This document shows, piece by piece, positions 12,726 to 22,329 of a stretch of 64,000 bases of DNA. The translations under genes and the position numbers were made by a program. The stretch covers positions 23,057,916 through 23,121,915 of the forward strand of contig NC_052489.1 of NCBI RefSeq assembly GCF_009730915.1, written 5' to 3'. Positions within the stretch are counted from its first letter, which is position 1. Every line of letters starts with the position of its first letter. This stretch comes from Dioscorea cayenensis subsp. rotundata. Its lineage: Eukaryota > Streptophyta > Magnoliopsida > Dioscoreales > Dioscoreaceae. The notes below the pieces were generated by a model. It ran no database searches. It saw only the letters and a list, made by a program, of their open reading frames with translations, and was not told the DNA's origin.

Positions 12726-13972
12726 TTAAGATGGTGGTACATTAACAATTAAACTAACAAGCCACATAACAACTGAACCAATCACCCAACATACAATGAG
12801 AAAGACCAGAACACCTGCCAATATGGTGAGAAGTGGAGGGCCATCACTGCTTGAGCTGCTGTTATCGCCTTTGCCCTTTCCAGAATCAGGATTTGGACTA
12901 TTGGTGTTAGAAGCATACACTATTGGCACTCTATTTTTTGACTGCAAGGCAATTTTATCAACAAGTCTGAAAAGAAAATTACAACCCCTTGTGAGCTAAT
13001 AGATGATAAAGGGAACATTCTCTTGTGACTTGGTTGGAAGTCCGAGTTTGTTCCACAAGACAGCATCATGAAAAAAAAAAGTTAGCCATCAATTTTAAAT
13101 ATTTTTAATATATACACACACACACAATCCAGCGTTGAAGAAGACATGGATCAATCTGCTATCTTCTTGCTAAGGCCCCAAATGTCTACACATTTGACCA
13201 AACCCAGCCAACATAAGCTCATTACATTTAATTACTGTTACTACTTTTCCATTTGGAAAACACTCCATGCTATAGATGAACTCAATCAAGGAAAATAAAA
13301 CATTAGAAGAATTATAAAAATTAAGAAAGGCCAAACATAGCATCCTTCTCAACTCAAGCCTTAATTTTTCTTTGATGAGTTCGTGTTTATCCACTTTACA
13401 TCAACTATCATCAAAACAAATAAACTAGAAGATGGATATGACTAAATAATAGTTTGCCTTATCATCAGCCTGAACAACATGAACAAGAAAAAAAAAAGAA
13501 GAAAAAACCCAAGACTGACAGAGTCACTAGTTAAACAAATATGAATTAAATTACCAAAATCACGATTTCTATACATACAGATCAAATTCTCTAAACCTTC
13601 ACTGGTACAAGGCAGCAAAAGGAAACAATTGTATTCAATATGCACTTAGTTAAAAAAAAAAAATGGCAATCCACTTCAACACACTCTCCAAATTGGCCAT
13701 TCACTGCGCAATCAACTAATGCACAAAAAAAACCACAAATTGGCATCAATACATTATACATCATGACTGTGTTTAGATTGAAAAAAAAAAAATCAACTTT
13801 TCAATAAATACAAACACACCTTAATTATGGAAAAGAAAATCAGCAATGAGAAATGCTACCTAAACGCATCATGAAGCTTAGAGCATGGGCGAGATTTTGG
13901 GAATCCTTGACATTTGTTGGGTTTTGGAAACCCTAGGAGGGAGGTGGCGCCAACCGATACAACTGCCGCCAT
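12726..13972 (-). CDS. Small, probably chloroplast-targeted single-span membrane protein, two exons
   Basis: Exon 1 is 13972-13860 (ATG at 13972) and exon 2 is 12966-12726. The 893-bp intron has donor GTAGCA and acceptor TTTTCTTTTCAG. The split codon AG|A joins the two frames exactly, giving 117 aa. The N-terminus (MAAVVSVGATSLLGF) is rich in Ala, Ser, Lys and Arg and poor in acidic residues, like a chloroplast transit peptide, with a plausible cleavage site near IVYA|S at residue 56. A Gly/Ser/Asp-rich linker follows (about 63-80). Then comes one long hydrophobic segment at about 83-112 (LLTILAGVLVFLIVCWVIG) and a short tail. I do not recognise the family; a small thylakoid or envelope membrane protein is an inference. 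The exon 2 part alone has no ATG start, which is why exon 1, beginning ~890 bp upstream, matters. Confidence 0.78.
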
Positions 13973-14531
13973 TGGAGATTGACAACCAACTCAAGGATAG
14001 CGTGGCGCTTTCCCATCTAACCCTGTTTCCATCGAGTCGGATCCGAATCCGATAACACCCAACCCGAATCCGATAAAAATCCAGTCAATAATCCAAAAAA
14101 ACGTTGACCCCTGCATATCATTTCTACACGCATCTTTTTTTAACTATGCATCTTAAGTTTGAAGCGTTTATAATATATATATCTATGTTAGTGTTATATT
14201 TATACACTTAATAAAAACAAAAAATAAAGTTAATATAAATACTAAATTGTTGGTAGAAATGATTCCTAATTTACTTAAAAATTGTTATATATATTTTTTC
14301 TTAGTATTATTCTAAGCTTTGGTCACAGCTAAGCTACTACACTCTGAATATAATTAACCATCAAAACTATATTTATTGCTTGATAAAATGAAGTTAATAA
14401 AAAAAAAATTAAATTATTTCTACTACTAATTAAAATAAAATTTCAGCCACCGTTAAAAATATAACAGTAATAAAAGGGTAAAAAGATATAATGCTGGGCT
14501 GATCACGTCCGTTGGATTATCAGGGCATGAC
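13973..14531. other. Bidirectional upstream region of the plastid-protein gene and F-box copy 1
   Basis: Divergent promoters should lie here. Near 14,040-14,100 the word CGAATCCGATAA occurs twice. From about 14,330 to 14,530 the sequence is the reverse complement of the region upstream of F-box copy 3 (49,300-49,490), so that part belongs to the F-box duplication unit. Confidence 0.5.
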
Positions 14532-14538
14532 TATAAAA
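14532..14538 (+). promoter_or_regulatory. TATA box of F-box copy 1
   Basis: TATAAAA within CATGACTATAAAATCACAA, 76 bp before the ATG. The same block precedes copy 2, and a slightly changed form (CTATAAATCACAA) precedes copy 3. Conservation across three copies supports it as the core promoter. Just downstream, a CATGCATGCATG run at about 14,551-14,562 contains RY-type CATGCA motifs. Confidence 0.6.
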
Positions 14539-14613
14539 TCACAAGCACTCATGCATGCATGACTTGATACAACAACAGCACTGGAAGTTCTCATGCAACA
14601 GTACTACTGCAAG

Positions 14614-15671
14614 ATGACCACCACTGTTCCCAAGAACCCAGACTGGTCCGCCATCGATGACCTCGTCCTCTCCATGATCGCCCGCCACCTCAACGCCGTC
14701 GACCACATCAATTTCCGCCATGTCTGCACCTCATGGCAGGCAGCCACACCAAAGCGCCCCGAGATCCCTCTCATCGTCACCTGCAACGTCAGCTACGGTC
14801 GCCATTTATCCTCTTTTGACTTCTACGACATCGTCCGCAACCAAAGCATCCCCCTCTCACTCACTGCCAGAAATGCTCTTTCCAGCCTCCTCTCCACCGT
14901 TTACAAGTACATCGGCTGCTCTCATGGATGGATTTTCTTGGCGGCTATTAGAAGGAGACCAATGATCATATCATTCCTGAACCCGTTCACCGGCAAGAGA
15001 GTCACCCTCCCTGGAATAAAGAAAGTCAATGTCTCTCCTTTCAAATGCCCACGTGTTGTCCTCTCGTTGCCTGTTGTGGTTTGCTACTCCCTTTTTCCAA
15101 GGGATCTTAGATTCATCCGGTTTGGCGAAACCACATGGAAAAGAATCGAACTATCTAGTCCACTCCGAGATGTAACAGCGTTTAAGGGCCGGTTCTACGG
15201 CCACTACTACTCCGGCAGAAACAGAAACAATCTCTATCTGATCGATCTTGAGGCCAACAATGGGGCGACGTTGTCCCTGTTTTACTAGACTTGCCGGACA
15301 TGCTTTCCGGCGAGGTGCTAACTTGGGAGTTCTTGGTTGAGTTCACTGGTGATCTCCTTGTGGCTTTTTCAAGACTTAATAGTGGACACAAGTATGAGTT
15401 CTTGAAGGTGGATTTTGAGAATGGCTCCCTGGAGATGTTGCCTGAGATTGGAGGACATGTGCTCTTCTTGGGAGAGAATCTCCCAGTGTTGGTTCCTCCG
15501 GAGAAATTGTTGGATTTCTGTCCAGATCGCTGTCACTTCCCTGAAAACCCTAATGCACTCTCTGTCTATAATAGTTATCAGCTTGGACGTATTCTGTCCC
15601 TCAAAGGGAACTTGGGGGATCGCAGTCAACGTAGGGTAGCCGCCGGTTGGATTACTCCACTTCAGCTCTGA
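14614..15671 (+). pseudogene. F-box/DUF295 protein gene, copy 1, frameshifted
   Basis: F-box proteins of this kind are substrate adaptors of SCF ubiquitin ligases. The N-terminus has an F-box (about residues 12-50: PDWSAIDDLVLSMIARHL...HVCTSW) and the rest a DUF295 (KIB1-4 propeller-like) domain. The ATG at 14614 is chosen over the in-frame ATG at 14593 because MTT(P/T)xPKNPDWS is the start shared with copies 2 and 3. Against intact copy 2, a net loss of 4 bases near 15,262-15,275 changes frame after LEANNG and leads to a stop at 15,286-15,288. The rest continues undamaged in another frame to the TGA at 15,669 (ending AAGWITPLQL). With only one lesion, this is either a recent pseudogene, a gene making a ~224-residue truncated product, or an assembly error. 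It is transcribed towards copy 2. Confidence 0.88.
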
Positions 15672-15689
15672 AACAGTCTTTGGAATGAG

Positions 15690-15955
15690 GTACGTACGTA
15701 ATCATGATTAATACCATGCATGGAACGCGAGCTGTATTTCATTCTCTTTTTTCTCTTCTTTCTTTAGTTTTTTAGATCTGTTTGTGAACTGATATGATGG
15801 TGGCCGGGATGGTGAAGTCCTTCATGATGTTTTCCCTTATTTCTTGAGTAATTCCATTCATTCTAATGACAGAGAAGTAGGAAATAATTCATGATTTGGA
15901 CGCTATTAGTTAATTTGTTATTGATAGATCATTTTCCATTAATTATTTCTTACAG
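15690..15955 (+). other. Conserved intron in the 3' UTR of F-box copy 1
   Basis: After the stop codon, TGGAATGAG|GTACGTACGT forms a strong donor and TTTCTTACAG|GCTGTTGA a strong acceptor. The downstream exon-like segment (15,956 to about 16,040) is conserved in copies 2 and 3. This argues that the copies are DNA duplicates of a spliced gene and not processed retrocopies. Confidence 0.6.
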
Positions 15956-16735
15956 GCTGTTGACGGATGCAAAAAATGGTTACTTCTTTGAGTGATGATC
16001 ATGTTGAGCGGCTCAAGATTCTCAAGGCTCTCTTTCTTAAAGATAGTCCTGCAGGATTGTTATACATATATATATGTAGCTTGATGTTGACGCAAGTATG
16101 TCATTTTTGAACGACTATAGTTTAGTACTGAATTCTTCATGACTATTTCTTGGGTTCAAAATGATTGCGCATTTATGATATGGTGTTTACTTCCTTGAAT
16201 TCTTTGCCTTAAGGTATCTAAATTAACTAATCAAACTTCTATTCATCACATGCATACCTTGTAATACAAATATGATTGAGGAAATAGAAAAAGATTCTGA
16301 ACGGAAAAAAGCTAATTCAAAGTTAATCTATTTTATAGAACGTATAACAACCTCTCTGCATGCATTAGTTAAAACACTTTCATTTATTTTTATTTTCATT
16401 TTTTGAAAAAGTCTTTCATTTATTTATATACATTGAAGTTTAATTTTAAAATCCTATAAAAATAGGGTTACAATTAATAGAGTTTTATATACGGGCGCAT
16501 TGTTATTGTATATTGTAGTAATAACTATTTTTTTTTTCAATTATTAATTTGATACTAGTCTAATATTAAAGATAATGTAATTAAATTGGTCCATAATATT
16601 GGATGTAACTGTTTGGATGGTTGAATTAGATTCACAGATGTTAATTAATCTCGTTTGAATTAGATTCACAAATGTTAATTAACCCCGTTTTTGACTCATA
16701 AGTCATTTCATTAAGCCATTGTGATGGGAGAGTAC
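15956..16735. other. 3' exon remnant and AT-rich spacer
   Basis: Homology to the 3' flanks of F-box copies 2 and 3 continues to about 16,240. After that the DNA is AT-rich, with a direct repeat of GAATTAGATTCACA(G/A)ATGTTAATTAA at about 16,622-16,682. No gene seen. Confidence 0.5.
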
Positions 16736-16932
16736 TCTTCGGTTCAATCATTTTGTTGCTGTGATCTTAGGTTGCACTTTGTCAAGTGGTTCGCAAATCA
16801 AGTAGCCATGCATTACCTAAGGCTTTTCATTCCAGTATACCATGAGGAGTCGTTCTTAGATCCTCCTCTCTTGCTATCAGATGTTCTCCTTGTTGATTTG
16901 ATTTAAATAAATTCTTATCTTAAAAAAAAAAA
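16736..16932 (+). mobile_element. 5'-truncated LINE: RNase H tail plus poly(A)
   Basis: The last ~60 codons read as the end of the RNase H domain of a plant L1 (FVKWFANQVAMHYLRLF, then DPPLLLSDVLLVDLI and a stop). A short AATAAATTC-containing 3' UTR and an 11-nt poly(A) at 16,921-16,932 follow. The same 3' end occurs in reverse at 33,250-33,345, so it is a distinct LINE family from the element at 5.6-7.2 kb. It lies directly against an F-box relic. Confidence 0.68.
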
Positions 16933-16944
16933 ATTGTTTTCGCC

Positions 16945-17163
16945 ATGCAACTCAACCCTAAACACAAGATGACACCCCCATCTCCCAAGCAGCAGAAGAT
17001 GACACTCCCCTCTCCCAAGAGCCAAAAGTACTGGTCCGCCATCACTAAGCTCATCCTCTACAAGATCACCGACACCGTCAACGTACGACATCCGATTCTG
17101 CTCCATCTTCACCTCATGATCCCACTCATCATCAACTGCGATGTTGACACCAAGCAATACCAT
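16945..17163 (+). pseudogene. F-box gene relic (N-terminal part only)
   Basis: Reads KYWSAITKLILYKITDTVN, matching the F-box start of the neighbouring copies (DWSSIxxxILFKIxxxL). One frame then continues as HIRFCSIFTS (cf. HIHFRWVCTSW in copy 2) and another as IPLIINCDVD (cf. IPLIVTCDVN). This implies a frameshift and a deletion of the codons between. No DUF295 region follows. It is a fourth, dead member of the local F-box family. A poly(A)-ended LINE lies immediately upstream. Confidence 0.7.
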
Positions 17164-17243
17164 TTGTTATTGTTGAGTCCAGCCCATTTGGTGGATGAAT
17201 GAAATAATGGTTGGGCTCCAAGGCCCAAGTTAACACACAAGAA

Positions 17244-17274
<31 letters not shown>

Positions 17275-18640
17275 ACTTATGTCAACTTTTGGAGGGCAAG
17301 AGAGTAATTGACAAAAGAGGCTAGGATGATGGTCTTCCATCAATGGTATGATTGAGGAGATTGGGACTGTACACAAACTTTGGGGGAAAAAGTGAGAAGA
17401 GAAACCAAGAAGAAAGTGGAAGGAAGAAAGAGAGGGTTGAGTTAGGGCAAAAGGTTGATTGGCAAATCAGAGTTCATCCAAATTTGTTGGAGTGATCCTT
17501 GCAAGTAGCCCTCCTCAGCCTTAGGGTTTGCTTCCTCATTTTATCTTCTTCTTGATGTTTGTTGTGTAGATCCATTCTTGAGATGATGAATGTGTTGATG
17601 ATTTTTATATATAACAATTAAACAAAACACAAAAGCAAAACAATAAAAAACAAAAACTAAATCAAAGCCAACCAAAACCAGAAGATCTAAAGATCTTCAT
17701 CAACCATCTAGGGAGCTCCCTTCCACTATGAAACAGAGACACTTCATGATGGGTCAGGCCATAACAAGCAAGAGAAATAATTGGTGATTTGATTTTTATT
17801 TTAATTAGTGGGTAGAAATAATTTAGTACTTTTTATTGACTTTATTTTAACCTGGCCCGCTTGATTTGCCCGTATTTGATTAATATATCAATCTTATGAT
17901 TGCATGATGGCTTGGCAGAATTTTTTTAAAAAAATAAAAATAAATAAACCACAATTATTAATTAAACAAATAGGCACAGACCAAAGAGTCTATAAAACAG
18001 CGCTAACAGCGACGCAACCATTAAAGACTAAGATCACCAGAAAAAAAAAACAGTCCATTGGAAATTAAACAACAAAAATAAGGCAAATATATAACAGAAT
18101 ACCGCTCTTAGAGGAGAGAGAAAATCCCTAGGAGCCCAGAAGACAACAGTGAGAGAAACTATCCTGTATTACGCTCAAAACTCAGGGGGCTACTCGCCAC
18201 ACCCCTCCTGGGTTCTTCAAACTCCAGGCTTCTTGAACTGCCTTCTCCAACTTTTGTCTCTTTAAACTTACACCGTATAAATTCTTTTTTCTTATAATGG
18301 CTTTCTAATATTTTTAATTAGTGTATAAATATAATACTAATATAGCTAGATTATGGATAGATATATTTTTAAAATATAAATATATTTCATAAATACATCA
18401 AACTTCAAATGTAAATACAAGAAAAGGAGACGTGTATATATGAATATATATATACACACACATATATATATATATATATTATTTAGTCGTATCCATCTTC
18501 TAGTTTTTTTGGTTCGATGATAGTTGATGTAACATGGATGAAATATGGATGAAACACAAACTTATTAAAGTAAAATTAAGGTTTGCCCTTTATTAATTTT
18601 AATGTTTCTTCTAATATTTTATTCCCATGGATTGAGTTCA
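17164..18640. other. Spacer with repeats and an orphan F-box promoter fragment
   Basis: An (AAAT)n microsatellite lies at 17,242-17,275. At 17,784-17,858 about 75 bp match the upstream region of F-box copy 3 (49,378-49,451) in the same orientation, so part of another minus-strand copy's promoter survives without its gene. A TA/CA-rich tract is at 18,436-18,481. No coding sequence supported. Confidence 0.45.
17242..17275. repeat. (AAAT)n microsatellite
   Basis: Eight to nine uninterrupted AAAT units. Confidence 0.9.
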
Positions 18641-19060
18641 TCTATACCCTGGAGCGTTTTCTAAATGGAAAAGTGAATGATGGAGGTTTTAGATAGTTAA
18701 CTAAAAACATTGTGGAAGGGTAGCTGCCTTCTCAAAATTAAGATTTTCAACCAACTAGCCTGGAATAATAAACTCCTAACCTTGGATAATCTTGCTCAAC
18801 GAGGGTGCAACCAAATATTGAATCCTACTTGTGTGTCCTGTTATCACTCACTAAAATTGTGGACCACTTGCTACTAGATTGCCAGTTTGCATCTAGAGTG
18901 TGGCCACACTTTCTCAAGGTTGTTCAATACTCCTAGCATTCAAGTTACTCTCAAGGAGAATTGGTTTTCCTGGATGAGGGGCAATTTTTCTAATTTTAGT
19001 CCATCTCGGGGTTCTTCTTATTTGTGCAATTAGCTGGAACATTTGAATAGAAAAAAAATG
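18640..19060 (+). pseudogene. LINE fragment (zf-RVT region)
   Basis: Degenerate reading matches the zf-RVT part of plant L1 ORF2: NNKLLTLDNLAQRGCNQ, then NPTCVSCYH and, in a shifted frame, VDHLLLDCQFASRVW. There are several frameshifts, no RT core and no poly(A), so this is an old fragment. Confidence 0.65.
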
Positions 19061-19555
19061 ACCACTTTTTCTCTTGCATACCCGTCTTCAATGTATGTAA
19101 ATGAATGAAATTGATTTTTAATGCTTGCAGAGCTATAAAATAGATTAAATTTGAATTAGCTTTTTTCAGTTGTGAATTTTTATATATTTCCTCTATCATA
19201 ATTGTATAACCAGGTATGTGATGAATAGAAGTTAATTTGATTAGTTAATTTACACACCTCCAGCCAAAGAATTCAAGGAAGTAAACGCCATATCATATAT
19301 GTGCAATCATTTTGAACTAAAGAAATAGTGATGAAGAATTCAATACTAATTATTCAAAAAAATAAAAATAAAAAAATTCAGTACTAAGCTAGAGTCTTTC
19401 AAAAATCATATAAGTGCGCAACATCAAGCTATATATATATATACAACCCATCCAGCAGGACTATCTTTAAGAAACAGAGCCTTGAGAATCTTTAGCCGCT
19501 CAAGATGATCATCACTCAATTAAAGAAGTAACCATTTTTTGTATCCCTCAACAAC

Positions 19556-19828
19556 CTGCAAGAAATAATTATTGGAAAACGATCAATATATAACTAATTT
19601 ATATAGCATCCAAGTCTTGATTTATTTCCTTCCTATCAGTCAGTAGTCATTAGAATGAATGGAAACTCGAAAAATAAGAGAAAAATCATGAATTTAAGGA
19701 CTTAACCACCATCATCATATCAGTTCACAAACAGATCTAAAAAACTAAAGAAAGAAGAGAAAAAAGAGCATGAAATACGTACAGCTCGCGTACCATATGC
19801 GTGGTATTAATCATGATTACGTACGTAC
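19556..19828 (-). other. Conserved intron in the 3' UTR of F-box copy 2
   Basis: On the minus strand GAGTGAG|GTACGTACG is the donor and TTATTTCTTGCAG|GTTGTTGA the acceptor, matching the intron after copy 1. The downstream exon-like segment (19,555 to about 19,460) is also conserved at 37,580-37,690 beside copy 3. Confidence 0.6.
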
Positions 19829-19850
19829 CTCACTCATTCCAAAGACTCTT

Positions 19851-20912
19851 TCAGAACTGAAGTGGAGTAATCCAACCGGCGGCTATCCTACGTTGACTGT
19901 GATCCCCCAAGTTCCCTTTGAGGGACAGAATACATCCAAGCTGATTACTATCATAGACAGAGAGTGCATCAGTGTTTTCAGGGAACTGACAGCGACCAGG
20001 ACGGAAATCCAACAATCTCTCTGGTGGAGCGAACACCGGGAGACTGTCTCCCAAGAAAAGCACATGTTCGCCGATGTCAGGCAACATCTGGAGCAAACCA
20101 TTCTCAAAATCCACCTTCAAGAACTCATACTCGTGTCCACTATTAAGTCTAGAAATAGCCACAAGGAGATCACCAGAGAACTCAACCAAGAACTCCCAAA
20201 TTAGCACCTCTCCGGAAAGCATGTCCGGCAAGTCTAGTTGAACAGGGACAACGGCTCCATTCCCATTGTTAGCCTCAAGATCGATCAGATAGAGCTTGTT
20301 TCTGTTTCTACCATAGTAGTAGTGGCCGTAGAACTGGCCCTTGAACGCCGTCACATCTCGTAGTGGACTAGATAGTTCGATTCTTTTCCACTTGGTTTCG
20401 CCAAACCGGATGAAGCTAAGCTCCCTTGGCAAAAGGGAGTAGCAAACCACAACAGGCAATGAGAGGACAACACGTGGGCATTTGATCGGAGAGACGTTGA
20501 CTTTATTCATTTCAGGGAGGGTGACTTTCTCGCCGGTGAACGGGTTCAGGAATGATATGATCATTGGTCTCCTTCTAGTAGCAGCCAAGAAAATCCATCC
20601 ATGAGAGCAGCCGATGTAGTTATAAACGGTGGAGAGGAGGCTGGAAAGAGCATTTCTGGCAGTGAGTGAGAGGGGGATATTTTGGTTGCGGACGAGGTCG
20701 TAGAAGTCTAGAGAGGATAAATGGCGATAGTTGTTGACGTCGCAGGTGACGATGAGAGGGATCTTGGGGCGCTTTGGTGAGGCTGCGAGCCATGAGGTGC
20801 AGACCCAGCGGAAGTGGATGTGGTCGACGGCGTTGAGGTGGCCGGAGATCTTGAAGAGGATGGTCTTAGGGATGGAGGACCAGTCTGGGTTCTTGGGAAA
20901 AGGGGTGGTCAT
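19851..20912 (-). CDS. F-box/DUF295 protein, copy 2, intact (353 aa)
   Basis: The only undamaged member of the local F-box family. The F-box is at about residues 10-50 (NPDWSSIPKTILFKISGHL...HFRWVCTSW), expected to bind SKP1 in an SCF ubiquitin ligase. The DUF295/KIB-type domain fills the rest: SLLNPFTGE-like LNPFTGEKVTLP near 125, FIRFGETKWKRIEL near 172, FKGQFYGHYY near 196, YEFLKVDFENGLLQMLP near 263, LSVYDSNQLG near 320. The single coding exon is usual for the family. The start is set by MTTPFPKNPDWS, conserved in all copies and preceded by GTACTGCAAG. The TATA box is at 20,985-20,991. Copy 1 faces it from the other strand about 4 kb away. The target protein is unknown. Confidence 0.93.
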   Translation of the reverse strand: MTTPFPKNPDWSSIPKTILFKISGHLNAVDHIHFRWVCTSWLAASPKRPKIPLIVTCDVNNYRHLSSLDFYDLVRNQNIPLSLTARNALSSLLSTVYNYIGCSHGWIFLAATRRRPMIISFLNPFTGEKVTLPEMNKVNVSPIKCPRVVLSLPVVVCYSLLPRELSFIRFGETKWKRIELSSPLRDVTAFKGQFYGHYYYGRNRNKLYLIDLEANNGNGAVVPVQLDLPDMLSGEVLIWEFLVEFSGDLLVAISRLNSGHEYEFLKVDFENGLLQMLPDIGEHVLFLGDSLPVFAPPERLLDFRPGRCQFPENTDALSVYDSNQLGCILSLKGNLGDHSQRRIAAGWITPLQF

Positions 20913-20984
20913 CTTGCAGTACTGTTGGAGAAGAACTCCCAGTGCTGTCGTTGTATCAAGTCATGCATGAATGAGTGCTTGTGA

Positions 20985-20991
20985 TTTTATA
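20985..20991 (-). promoter_or_regulatory. TATA box of F-box copy 2
   Basis: TATAAAA on the minus strand inside the block CATGACTATAAAATCACAAG shared with copy 1. It lies 73-79 bp upstream of the ATG. A CATGCATGA motif at about 20,962-20,970 lies between the TATA box and the start. Confidence 0.6.
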
Positions 20992-20999
20992 GTCATGCG

Positions 21000-22329
21000 C
21001 GGCTTCAACGGTCGTGATCTGCTATCAAGTTTTATAGCGGCAGTAGACCCGGCACTTGAACTCTATTACACCAAGGAGGTCAGAATCAATTAGATTGATT
21101 GTCTTCCATTGGTTGGCTCCAATTCGGTTGAAGTTCACATGGGGTGGTACAAATAAAAAATTAACAATGGCGAGGGAGATTTAAATAAGACACGGATGCC
21201 TATTGTGGGAGTAATTATGTAGGTATGGTTCAACTCAGGGAGGCTGAAAAACTCGAAGGTGAAGGATTCAGGATTGATATCTTTTATCATGATGCTTCGA
21301 GAGTGTCGTTAAATGGTTGCATGCCTATAAAATTATAACCAAGTAGGCATGCAAAGCCTCAGTACTTGTATCAAAATAAACAACTAATCTAAAAAATATC
21401 ATAAATCTTAAGAACAAAAATATTGAAAATTTTGTGGAATCAAAAAGTACAAAACTCTAAAGTTCAAGAAACAATCAATCAAATAAAATATCTAGGTTTC
21501 TGGAAAAATAAACTCTAGAACATTCTTAACTTGCTAATCAACTACAAAATGTTTTGTTTAATGACCCACGCTAAGGTTGCCACCAATCAACCCTATTCCT
21601 AATCTGTAAAAAAATAAAAAATAAAATAAAATAACATAAAATTTATGTGCTTGACAACCCAATAAAAAATCACTAAAAATATTGAAATCATGTAAAATTT
21701 AAAAAATTCAGAATTTAAAAAACAACAATATAACGAAGTCCAACACTTGTTAAAATACAATTCATAAACAAAGTAATTTAGTATAATATAATTTTATTAG
21801 TTAATCAAAGTATATGTCTACTAATTCACTATCGTCAAAACAAAAATATCTAATGTCATTTGTTTAAACTCGGTGATCCAAGTCAGAGATTTAGAGTTCA
21901 TTTATACCCTCAGTGGCCTGAGTCAGATTGTCAGAAATTGTTACCATTTCACCGACGGCACAGTATGAAACTATAGCCTTTTATCAAAGTTTCATGTTGA
22001 CACGGTCAATGTTTAACCTCTAATGATAAAGTTAGTGCATAGTTAATTTGAGACTAAAATAATTTTATCCAAAATATCAGTAAAACGTAGAAATCAAATG
22101 TATCATAGATTGCAAAAATAATAATAATAATAAATACGTAATAAATTTAAAAACAAATCATATACATAGATATATTCCATAGGAATACAAAAATTTGCAT
22201 GATCCCATTTTGGTAAAATATACAAACTAATCCAATTCATTCAAAATTATGTATTTAACAAATAGATTGTAAGATAACAAATAACTATATAATTGAATAA
22301 TTAAATAACTTAAAATATATACATCTATA
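21000..22329. other. Spacer with an old LTR-like fragment
   Basis: The segment 21,860-22,045 resembles 23,570-23,765 (TGTTTA..CTCGGTGA.CCAAG, then TTTCACCGA.GGCAC). It is therefore a diverged relative of the LTR-like DNA that follows. The rest is AT-rich with no gene. Confidence 0.45.

Noticed and set aside
19770-20204. Plus-strand open frame of 144 codons
   Set aside because: Antisense shadow of intact F-box copy 2; a similar shadow appears opposite copy 3 at 37,906-38,319.
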